Assembly (NCBI GenBank): GCA_964570565.1
Contig: CAZMYT010000013.1
Coordinates: 1 to 16,570 of the forward strand
Direction: 5' to 3'
Length of the DNA: 16,570 nucleotides
From: W0P28-013 sp964570565
GTDB taxonomy: Bacteria; Bacteroidota; Bacteroidia; Bacteroidales; Paludibacteraceae
Position numbers and translations under genes: made by a program. Shown piece after piece: positions 7,201-13,800 of this stretch (the stretch's first letter is position 1; every line of letters starts with the position of its first letter). The notes beneath the pieces are model-generated. The model was not told the origin of the DNA and did no database searches. It saw only the letters and a list, made by a program, of their open reading frames with translations.

Positions 7201-8745
7201 TAGTATAGTCAGTAGTTCTTTCCTTCCCACTGCATCAAGTACGGGTTTATCTCCTGTTACGACAGTTTGCGAGTAGGAGGTCATTAACTCCTCCACTGTT
7301 TCCCCTATAAAACCGTTAAATCCTATTTGGTTCTTGGCCTTAGTGACCAACTTTGCATCCATATTCACCGCCGACATCCACCTTCCTACCTTAGTTTGTC
7401 CTATGGCTTTCATAGCGGCTGTCTTGGCTGCGCTATCCGTTACTCTCTTAACTCCCTTACCGACAACTCCTCCGAATGACTCAAAGGCAAACTCCAGCGC
7501 ATTGGTGGTTACACCCTTAACGGCGGCCTCTGCCATTCCCTCAGTGGGGTCTACCCTTGTTACGTTTACTTTACCGTCTTGGCCTATGGTGGCGTCTATT
7601 TGGGTGGTTTCCGCCTTTCTCTTGGCTACTGCCTGAATAGGGCTTACTCCAACTAAAGACCTTACAGTTCCCTCGGCGGCAAGAGAGGCCGTTCCAACCG
7701 CACCCTTAATAATCATCTCGCTGGCATTCTTCTTGCCGTACTTATTTAGTAGTACCTTACCTATCTTAGTGAAAGACCCTTTAACCCCAGCCGACACACC
7801 ACCTGTTAGTGCGAACTGTACTAAAAAAGGAATACTAGCCACCATACTCTCCCCAGCCATGGACGATACTGACCTGTCTGGCATATTGCGGGCTTCCTGT
7901 AAACAGGTATATGCCACGAGTATAGCCTGCTCATCAGTAGTCAATGATTCTATTCCTTCTTTTTCTGCCTTCCTTGCAGCATCTAGCAGTTCTGTAGTGT
8001 TTCCAAGGTTCTTCATCCCCATGGTAAATACATCAATCCAATCAGCATTCTTCATGGACGATGCCAATTTGCCTAGCCATGATTTATCCTTGTCTAGTTC
8101 ACTGTTTGATTTGGCGTATAATTTCTTCGCCATCAACAGCATATCTCTAGCAGCCGCCACTTTCTTAAGTGCTGCAATCTCATCACGTGCTGGGGACATT
8201 CCTTCCCTAATGCTTTGAGATAGACCAATACCTCCAGGAGAGTATGCCCCTGAAGTTTGTCTTAAAACCTTGCTTAACTCCTCTTGGTACGCTGGGTCTT
8301 TCTCCTTCTCGATGATTGTAGCATTCAGCACCTCGTACTGCTTATCTAAATCGGTGAGAAGGTTATTTATGGCGTCTATGTTCTGTTCCCTTATCTTAAG
8401 GTAGTCGGGCTTTTCTGCTGGCTTAACCGCTCCTACGGCAATATCACCTACCCAATCTTTTTCCGTAATAGGAGTCTCCTGACTATACGACTGTAATGTA
8501 GATTCTTTTTCCAAGGAGCCCTCGTTTCCAAGGAGCCCTCGGAAGTGGTCGGAATATCTTTTTTTTTTTAATATTTCTCCAAAATATGATACGTATTCAT
8601 TCGAATCCTTAAAATAATCTTTTGGAATAAACTCGTATACCTCTTTTAATTTATTCTCATCTGTAATGTAATCCCTCAACTCTTGCTCTGAGTTAAAATA
8701 ACCTTCTGGGATTAGTTCGTATAGTTCTTTAATCTTATCTTCCAT
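1219..8745 (-). CDS. Giant internal virion / ejection protein (2508 aa, polyvalent-type)
   Basis: This is the largest gene in the window. In order it has: two copies of a 28-residue motif at 4-56; a helical part with Gly/Ala-rich hydrophobic segments near 299-330, 345-375, 405-435 and 508-532; Glu/Lys-rich coiled coil at about 540-745; a GNAT-like domain at about 830-972 between acidic linkers; a long helical part at 1080-1480; a mixed domain with many aromatic residues at 1480-2050; hydrophobic segments near 2103-2130 and 2155-2192; and a charged helical C-terminus. Its place as third and largest of three proteins after the tail hub matches T7 gp16 (1318 aa), which enters the host with the DNA. 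Unlike gp16 it shows no N-terminal lysozyme motif. The C-terminal half resembles giant 'large polyvalent proteins' of phages and conjugative elements, from memory. I saw no DxDxD polymerase motif. The ATG overlaps the 445-aa gene by 11 nt. An ejected role is inferred. Confidence 0.85.
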   Translation of the reverse strand: MEDKIKELYELIPEGYFNSEQELRDYITDENKLKEVYEFIPKDYFKDSNEYVSYFGEILKKKRYSDHFRGLLGNEGSLEKESTLQSYSQETPITEKDWVGDIAVGAVKPAEKPDYLKIREQNIDAINNLLTDLDKQYEVLNATIIEKEKDPAYQEELSKVLRQTSGAYSPGGIGLSQSIREGMSPARDEIAALKKVAAARDMLLMAKKLYAKSNSELDKDKSWLGKLASSMKNADWIDVFTMGMKNLGNTTELLDAARKAEKEGIESLTTDEQAILVAYTCLQEARNMPDRSVSSMAGESMVASIPFLVQFALTGGVSAGVKGSFTKIGKVLLNKYGKKNASEMIIKGAVGTASLAAEGTVRSLVGVSPIQAVAKRKAETTQIDATIGQDGKVNVTRVDPTEGMAEAAVKGVTTNALEFAFESFGGVVGKGVKRVTDSAAKTAAMKAIGQTKVGRWMSAVNMDAKLVTKAKNQIGFNGFIGETVEELMTSYSQTVVTGDKPVLDAVGRKELLTILISTATMSGTFATVNGMYKMVNREKISLDEQVKAELDDVLSRDLEAEQVAEEVDQIIASYAVSDKDVSNIVQYVAASAQEQASVTVTEFEKGLKGAEADKVEGLLNWDIKQMDEALASTEESSLADAREYDKEMDALDGELAKRVKNERIDALEEELMDVESVERETEIKNELRTLYAEKNAKRTSLIGEIKAETTEAVSESTQEEKVAEMPTTEVKKEQNIFELRENLLTLQKEQYGKEGYKQEQGTTPTGEAGGLDVRGKDIAVDTRAERYVVRGSDRVAGYDTVNEYSISDAEANEIKGVRPNFVFDDSFIETKSNEEFHSAISKSKEGNKYAASVFVYPKEDYAKSRLFVTKDGKAGLAVTEEGDIISVFSHGEGKGRTPQLIINAIREGGITLDHYDTALTDYYSQFGFVPVARVKWNDEFAPEDWDKETFKKWNGGQPDVIAMAYHGGDPNTLHERVGKFGSIKELLDKTPYVESWEEAKKLQREYANKVKSQTNAVEEGKVQEGGVGEYQNVDEGRQKTETGRGDSVEQIGQEEIQKEEVDEEKGQRERLQVRTWAYEIDDVAEMSIDIESMGREAAKEKVQEYKAKVDNVRKSMQDIITQNRSTLDKISPEYTKHLLRQVANAKPTNLKNTAQRIESIISNAQTQSKLEKAFKQRKKIKEALRNNPEYASFVRSLNVKAKAKDGGKNLAVEFNKVKVESLPEGLVEDYINVVDNLTSKTPNAGMVEDFMKRYSTEIKREAEKASIPNFDPLKTAESLSKQAQELVEGVDMAQATPEAIMSLKRRLSGLLNHAEYLRKQGVMDMTEEDLKEFSQAEDGIKNYIENIIPKVSEEVKGKIEELEREYKKTAIDNITGRIGNISLLDALDAEKASKVSAILGKLSNDDVSLSRLSLNDLEKLSASLDIMEETGVSPVVLNEVYTKARGIDRARKARGSVFEAIKEKIATRDHVKKLFAKGEDSVQRRMAGKPDWAISALFDIGKRVSGMYSNPIYNDITHVGSEAINTSEKFIKAQVTPIYSVFNKDRKDLFERYVYDYGVTRKEMKPFDKVGILMAQVRVANLMKNYRGRVVARGGMFYTVDVEGNPYRVDGKIKVFKTAEEALDFVKSQPIDKLSNGRELDFFDIVNYDYKEGERVYSSKRKDAKLSNDDKQNEKEKKFFEEAYDELVEKNGGKLNNIRTEEDAKKLLTPEEVKYWDTIRDVYASTESMAGEVAANEGLVLNGEDFYFPMNSKNMSDRAYDQSATLEDIYSQAVQGKSLRVTDNILKKTQRMNYIDFNALRATEKYVRDMSMSYHVLPAMREQVDALNYLVKEYKESDPELASLAQALRRNIVEGYRIEYTRSSMWGNQKLWIRNSSVDVSKMAKALSNAARNLALNKLERFPLDFFPNSIKMGTAAFKPVDKAAWNQFYQYNPGVAGAKGVAEMQYGRNVIGDYNEIASKGVLQEFSDNWIEKGDRVSRQNTWANKFPEVYKKISGKEFDLEKYNSDVNYRNSVNNSEEFEQAKAITDSYIDETLVPTNKYSNRKQMNSLLWTLSSKSRAYNFLNAMSSYTANENAQGFVYFNEAKYNRLGNQGTQNVARMGRLLMSNMAFQVLSQLGYNTSLYLAGLGSDDEKLKEIAGEGFRGTFDTTNLYANGFMSILSVMMGGYMNLGRYMMSLMYNGAKSGIAYSGDDKWRNKVQKYTKSIEQSMGASRVIDPNIDVTKDYTKTEALLNIIVPFYGKKGLEIIKSGVEIPKQGYNYFSMKFAEDQWMKDPYESGEMIRALNVTIGSLINPAVSSMDVGIRNAIKEEFVNRVPADLVDEIIYMDDFELTYKDARQRLSDKYDQVYKYLDKKNKVGGFSIDLYGNKIINEYSAINSIKDPETFASEKAGKVFSEYLDKGENRKLYDFYDINKDQIDELIATTRAIIKDKKMGKEEREAKYDIIRKEVENLKYAYGQFKKGEMKGSVYITGKDLMNMNVNDMLRKIERKALKEFRIDEEKLNSIK
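5701..6573 (-). other. Inserted segment with GNAT-like domain within the giant protein
   Basis: Residues about 725-1015 of the 2508-aa protein differ from their surroundings. By hand count, bases 5701-6420 are about 37% GC, against about 50% in 5281-5520 and 6601-6900. The core, residues 830-972 (5830-6258), has alternating strands and helices: SRLFVTKDGKAGLAV, then DIISVFSHGEGKGR, a helix, GGITLDHYDTALTDYYSQFG and FVPVARVKW. This resembles the GNAT-type acyltransferase-like domain I recall in polyvalent phage proteins. GEGKGR would be the phosphate-binding loop, though it is not a textbook Q/R-x-x-G-x-G/A. Flanking stretches rich in Glu, Gln, Thr and Lys look like linkers. Enzymatic activity is unproven. 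Confidence 0.6.
8508..8541. repeat. Perfect 17-bp tandem duplication inside the giant gene
   Basis: The 17-mer TTTCCAAGGAGCCCTCG occurs twice in direct succession (8508-8524 and 8525-8541) without mismatch. Because 17 is not a multiple of 3, the copies are read in different frames: RGLLGN from the first translated copy and EGSLEK from the second. It lies 17 bp from the 11-base T tract and beside the AT-rich N-terminal module. Perfect identity implies a recent event or an assembly error. Confidence 0.95.
8559..8569. repeat. 11-base homopolymer (A11 on the coding strand)
   Basis: A run of 11 T on the plus strand is read as TTA AAA AAA AAA AGA (LKKKR, residues 59-63) of the giant protein. Such a run is prone to replication and transcription slippage. 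Gain or loss of one base leads to a stop: with A10 at a TAG near 8447, and with A12 at a TAG near 8484. The run also lies within 20 bp of a frame-changing 17-bp duplication. Confidence 0.95.
8578..8736 (-). repeat. Two-copy N-terminal protein motif of the giant protein
   Basis: Residues 4-28 and 32-56 align at a period of 28: KIKELYELIPEGYF and KLKEVYEFIPKDYF, each followed by an acidic or polar helix ending in Tyr. The shared pattern is K-x-K-E-x-Y-E-x-I-P-x-x-Y-F, seven residues, E, then x-x-x-Y. The DNA copies have diverged, so this is an old duplication at the protein level. Similar paired N-terminal motifs occur, as far as I recall, on other large Bacteroidetes phage proteins. A packaging or docking role is a hypothesis. 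Confidence 0.85.
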
Positions 8746-10072
8746 TTACGTACTTTTTATAATCAGCAGATGTTCCATTAGGGTTTTGCTTTTTCCACTC
8801 TAAATATGTCATCTTTACAGATTTGTTATTTGAATTTGATGTTGGTTGAGTAGATTTATTCTTACTCAACCACTCATTGAACTTAGGCGCAAAGGTAGGA
8901 TACCCTTTTAAGGATTCTTTCAGGTCTCTAATTACGTTGTCGTTCAGTTCAACCTCTCTTACCTCGCCTCTCTTCTTGTAGTACCACTTTCCATCTACCT
9001 GAATTGTTCCGCCTACCTTATATATACCACCGTAAATATCCAAGCTTAGCTTATCCTGAGTATCTGCGCCTCCTTCAAATCCCATCTCTTTGGTCAACTC
9101 GTAGTCTGGTTCTTGCTCTAACCTTGCTGGTCTTAATCTTACCTTGCCGTTGGTTATGCCCTCAAAGATAACCTTCTCATCTCCCCATGTCATAGGCTTG
9201 GGCGTTCCTGTTACTCCAAATGTTCTACCATCGTTGGTTATAGTGAAGTCTACTCCTCCCTTGGTGAACCCTATATTCAACCCTCCACTCCTTGTGCCTG
9301 TTTTCTCAAACCTATAAGGTAGTAAAATGTCTTTAGTGTCATTCCATAGTGCCTCAAAGTTATCCCCGTACTTCTTCATGGAGGAACGCCTAAACTCATA
9401 GTCATTCTCATACCACTCCTTTAGTACTTGTCTAGCCTTAGCCTCATCCTCAATACCTACCCTTGGTCGGTAAGCCTCCTTAGTCCATCCTGTACCCTCA
9501 ACGTAAACTGGTCTTTCAGTTATCTCCCCGTACTTATATGTTGCATCGGCTAGTTTCCTAACTAAATAGACTGGATCGTAGTACTTTGGTACCGGGTTTG
9601 GTACAGGCTTATTTACGGGGTCTTTCATAAACTCCCCGAATAGCGAGTTTGTTTCATCAATGTCAAATAGTTCTCTTTTCTGAGCGTACAGTTCTTTATT
9701 GTCAAGGAACTGTTTCGCCTTAGCCCTCATTCCGTCCACCTTCATCTCCATTTGCTGACGTTTCTTCATCAGCTCCATCTTATCCTGCGTGGATAGAATA
9801 CCGTTTTTACTCTTATAGGAATTAGTTGCTTCCTTTACGAACTTATCTATCTCATCGGCTGCTATTGTCTGGTACTGCTCAAATATTAAATTATCAGTTT
9901 TAACATCCATCAAGGCAAGGAACTCCTGCTCCCTTTTCATGTAGAGTTTCTGTTTGTACTCCTCCAAGTTGACTAAATCCTGCCCCACTTGACGCACTGA
10001 CTCGGAAGGGTTAAACCCTAAATTGGGCTGACTTGCGTACTCCTCTCTACCTGTATGAAATATCTGTGCCAT
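8735..10072 (-). CDS. Internal virion / ejection protein, medium (445 aa)
   Basis: I do not recognise a named family. Residues about 22-140 are highly charged and helical (for example KKRQQMEMKVDGMRAKAKQF); a Pro-rich stretch (KPVPNPVPKYY) follows near 155-165. Residues about 255-375 look beta-rich with many Gly (KGGVDFTITNDGRTFGVTG, GGIYKVGGTIQVDGKWYY). A Ser/Thr/Asn linker near 407-418 leads to a compact C-terminal motif, TYLEWKKQNPNGTSADYKKY, at 422-441. There is no signal peptide or membrane segment. It lies between the 248-aa and 2508-aa genes, the place of T7 gp15 in gp14-gp15-gp16, so a role as soluble ejection-channel protein is inferred. The ATG lies 2 bp after the upstream TAA; the 3' end overlaps the giant gene by 11 nt, implying coupled translation. 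The virion role is likely, the exact function unknown. Confidence 0.85.
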   Translation of the reverse strand: MAQIFHTGREEYASQPNLGFNPSESVRQVGQDLVNLEEYKQKLYMKREQEFLALMDVKTDNLIFEQYQTIAADEIDKFVKEATNSYKSKNGILSTQDKMELMKKRQQMEMKVDGMRAKAKQFLDNKELYAQKRELFDIDETNSLFGEFMKDPVNKPVPNPVPKYYDPVYLVRKLADATYKYGEITERPVYVEGTGWTKEAYRPRVGIEDEAKARQVLKEWYENDYEFRRSSMKKYGDNFEALWNDTKDILLPYRFEKTGTRSGGLNIGFTKGGVDFTITNDGRTFGVTGTPKPMTWGDEKVIFEGITNGKVRLRPARLEQEPDYELTKEMGFEGGADTQDKLSLDIYGGIYKVGGTIQVDGKWYYKKRGEVREVELNDNVIRDLKESLKGYPTFAPKFNEWLSKNKSTQPTSNSNNKSVKMTYLEWKKQNPNGTSADYKKYVNGR

Positions 10073-10074
10073 CC

Positions 10075-10821
10075 TTAAAATGGTAAAGGATTAGTTATTT
10101 CACCACTAAGTTTAAAACTAGGCGTAGAACCTCCCCATGTGGAAGGATCGTACATACTATACCCACTTCCTAGCGTATACTTAGGCGTAGACGTAGGCGT
10201 AGCCACTTCCCCTGCTGGGAACATTTTTTGTAACTCTGACATCATATATTTTGTATTAAAATAACCAGTAGCCGCACCAGCCACACTACCTATTCCTTGC
10301 CACATCATCTGCCTACCAAAATCAGATCTACTTGCTGCCCTATTAGCCTGTATCTGCCACTTATTAAAAAGAGATTCGTACTCCATCTCTTTACCCCTCT
10401 GCTCTGCTTGTCCTTTTGTGAATAACGACTGAACGTACTCACCTCTGGCATTCTCTCTGTACTGTAAATCCTGCAACGCTAAGTTATTCAAACCTTCAAG
10501 TTCTCTTGCGTAAGCCTCACCCACACTCCCCATTAACTCTTGGCTACTCCCTGCGTACCTTTCTGCTGTTCTAGCAGACCTTGATGTGGTTGCGCCTATT
10601 CTTTGCTCCATCAATGCCGTAGTAGGCGACCCAGCAGCGTAAGCCTGTCCTGATACATTTACAGCCTGTCCGTAAGAAGCAGGCTCTTGGTACTTATATA
10701 ATGGGTAGTTTCGCATAAGCCTTTCATAGTCCCTATTCCCCCTAAACATACTGAAAGCACCTATGCCTGTCTGAAGTAATCCTACTCCCCCGCCTATAGC
10801 TGCTGCTGCTAATAATGACAT
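10075..10821 (-). CDS. Small internal virion / ejection protein with Gly/Ala-rich hydrophobic N-terminus (248 aa)
   Basis: Residues 2-26 (SLLAAAAIGGGVGLLQTGIG) form a hydrophobic, Gly-rich helix, followed by a basic FRGNRDYERLMRNYP segment. The middle (60-170) is Ala/Gln/Arg/Glu-rich and probably helical, and a second weakly hydrophobic stretch is at 171-187 (MMWQGIGSVAGAATGYF). The tail is Pro/Ser/Thr/Gly-rich and low in complexity (ATPTSTPK near 207-214). I recall this plan, a Gly-rich membrane-active N-terminus plus Ala/Gln-rich helices, from small proteins next to the tail hub in Bacteroidetes phages and from T7 gp14 and P22 gp7, which help form the DNA channel across the envelope. It comes first of the three proteins after the tail hub, as gp14 does in T7. 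The sequence before the ATG at 10821 has a TAAAAAATAG stretch, as in A-rich Bacteroidetes ribosome sites. Function is inferred from composition and position. Confidence 0.85.
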   Translation of the reverse strand: MSLLAAAAIGGGVGLLQTGIGAFSMFRGNRDYERLMRNYPLYKYQEPASYGQAVNVSGQAYAAGSPTTALMEQRIGATTSRSARTAERYAGSSQELMGSVGEAYARELEGLNNLALQDLQYRENARGEYVQSLFTKGQAEQRGKEMEYESLFNKWQIQANRAASRSDFGRQMMWQGIGSVAGAATGYFNTKYMMSELQKMFPAGEVATPTSTPKYTLGSGYSMYDPSTWGGSTPSFKLSGEITNPLPF

Positions 10822-10843
10822 AATACTATTTTTTACAAATATA

Positions 10844-13800
10844 CTACTTATTTAACAAAACGTACCTTACCTCTAAAGCGGACAGATTAAAGTCCTCGGA
10901 GGTGTCTATTTTAAACACTCCTACCTTCCCAATCATGTCATCCCCCTCGTACATCATCGCTGTTCTAAAGTTACTAGATAGCCCTTTAATTCCCTTAGTG
11001 ATGTCAGAGTAGAATACGTCATCCCACTTCTTAAATATCCCCCTGGGTATCTTGGTGTACATGTACGAAGACCAATCCTTAGAGTATGATTTCAGGTAAA
11101 CATCCTGTTTATTATTTACGTGCTGAACTACTGCCTCGAATAGTTTATTTACAGCCCTATCCTGTCCTACTACTATGTCGAATACCGAGTTGCTTGTTGA
11201 TGTAGCCCCTGAACTATTATAGGTGTTGCTTCCTGATTGATGATGCTTGAATAAATATATTCCTGCCACAGACCAAGTGTCGTTGTCCGCCTCTATGTAA
11301 TCGGTAGGCTGAATGGTCAAGTAACTCATCCATCTATTGTATATCTCACTATACCATACAGTAGCCTTATCGCTCTCACGTGTAATGAATAATTGTCTGT
11401 ACTTTGGGTTGTACCCCATAACGACACTTCCTGTTAGGAATGATTTCATCTTGCCGTCGTAGGAGTTCTCCCCTACGGAAATCTTCCCTGCTATTGGTAT
11501 CATTCCCCCGATAGTATCACGGATAATATCATTATCCCTAGAATCGTAGAAGTAAATGGAGTCCCCCGCTTCAACTATGCTCTTTTCGTCGGAGCATCCG
11601 TACCTATCATTGCTCCATCTCATTGTTCCAAATACCCTATCGGTATAAACGTAGTTGGTCGTTCCGTCAGGTAAGTTACCTTCAACGGCGTTGAGATATA
11701 TTGACGCTGTTTTGTGCGGACAGTACAAACGTAGTACGTTACCACGTGTTGCCATGCCAGTTAGTTCTCCAACTTCGTTGTTAAGAAGCTCGTAGTCGTC
11801 GTAGTCAAACACCCTTCTGTTGTCCACATCTGTTCCGTCAAACTTCTTACCTCCGTGCCTTACTATGTTCCTTCGGTTATTCTTATTCTTATTTACCACA
11901 TGTGGTCTTCCTATGTTGATTAATTTACGTGTATTGCTACTGTCGTCTAAATACTGACTCTCCAAGTAGAACATAGACTCATCCCATGTCGTTTCAAGGT
12001 CTAAATTTCCCCTATATATATTCCTGTATAAACAGTTGCCATAGTCTACGTCATGCCTGTAGAATGGTTGCCAACCAGCCTCTGGATCTTCTGGGTATAT
12101 AGCCGTAACGTATGTACCGCTAAATCCATTCACGCAGCTAAACCTTTCACTTATCTCTGTCCAGACTTCGCTTTCATCCAACGTAAGTGTACCTACATTT
12201 ATAATCTCAAACTGTAAGTATCTAGTCGATGTGTTAGTCCTTCTCTCTAAGTAGTAGGCGTTGTACGTTTCATCAAAGTTACCATCTGTGTCCTCAATGA
12301 GAAAATATGTGCCGTCATCATCTATTTTTACCCCTGTTATTCTGTACATATTCTCATCTGGTCTAGCCCACCATCCGTTCGTATTGTAGTGCTTAATGAA
12401 CCTACAGTAATCTCCTTCCTTATACTGGTATATTAACGCTGAATTTTCATTAACATTATCTCCTATCAACTTATTGAATGCTATTCCGTATATATTATTG
12501 TAGAAATGCTTGATAGCTTTACTATCTACCGTAATAAGTCCACCCCAACTTCCGTTTGTAAACTTATTGGGGATTATATGCTGACTCCATGAATTAAGAT
12601 TTCTCTTTACAATAAATTGGTAAGAAACAGCCCATGATGGTACAGTCCCGCCTAAGTATAATACAGCCTTCCATACAAAGGCTGTATTGTTGGTGTAATA
12701 CCCTGGATTTTTATATACTCCACTAGGATTAGTATACGCTGCACTTCTATTGTACTTATCGTAAAATACTACGCCAAATTGCTCGTTACTTTTTTCTTTT
12801 ATATGTTTACTATATAAATTTTGAGAAAAAATTATATTACAAAAAATACTGCCTTTCATATCTCGTATCAACCCTTCATAACTTGCGAAACTATATGTAC
12901 TTTTATTATAAACTATTTTAATACGTCCCGATTCATTACTAGATGTAAGCCACCAATATTTTTCATTTATATCTACGCATATTTTGTCAATTATATTATT
13001 TTCTGTATCTCCTGTGCTTAATTGAGTAGATACATTTGCATTTAGATTATATGGCGCCCACTCTGCTACACCCCAAAGATTTATTTTGAATTCTGCTACT
13101 CCATTAGACGGAGCATTAGTTATAGTTATTAATGAAGCAAAATCGTATGTATATTCCCATTTGTCATTAACCTTTACACAGGTATTGTTTATATCTTCTA
13201 AATTATATCTTTTTCCAAAAGTATTATGCTCCTCTTTATCTACTGCTGCAAAGAACTTTACATCGCTTAACTCATACCCCTCATCGCATACACCGTAGGC
13301 CACTCTTTCGTCTGGTAAATACTCCATTACTTTAGCCGACAAAGGGATAGCCTCGCTTCCTTTCGCCCAAACAGAGTTGTCCAGCACATCCTCCACCAAC
13401 ACTCCATCCCAATCGTACTGAACTTTTCCTATGGTAGTAATGTCCAACTCAACCACCCTGTAGAACGATTCGCTTGGGTTATCCTTCTTGGCGTATATTC
13501 TTACCTTATCAACTCCGCTATAAGGCCGTATGGTTATTCTGGCCTTATTATAAAGAGTTCCTATATTAGTTCTATAGGAAGAGTCATAGGCCAACCTTGT
13601 TATGTCAGGAGGGCTTAATGGGGATATTATTGTCTCATAACCATCATCGTATACAAATGAGTACCCAAACGTGAACAAACTCTCCGAGAACTTATTATAC
13701 CCTAATGAGGGGTCTGAAATCATCTCTACGTCGGCACACATTTGAGGAACTGGTCTTGCAGTTGTCAGATTCTCTATAAAAGGAGCATAATTAGTACTTC

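Noticed and set aside
7733..8218. Plus-strand open frame of 161 codons, and other plus-strand frames of 60-125 codons
   Set aside because: All lie opposite well-supported minus-strand genes, have Ser/Leu/Phe-rich shadow composition, and show no start-site context or recognisable motif.
1219..8745. Giant gene as a virion RNA polymerase, which crAss-like phages often carry as a very large late protein
   Set aside because: I found no DxDGD/DxDxD active-site motif or similar double-psi barrel signature in the 2508 residues. DGDG near residue 29 of the tail hub protein is also out of context.
10170..10205. Short repeated TAGGCGTA units
   Set aside because: They only reflect the Thr/Pro/Ser-rich low-complexity tail of the 248-aa protein; no regular array is present.
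12660..12688. Perfect 9-bp inverted repeat (AATACAGCC / GGCTGTATT, 11-nt loop)
   Set aside because: It lies inside the tail hub coding sequence, has no U tract, and a 9-bp perfect inverted repeat can occur by chance in 16 kb.
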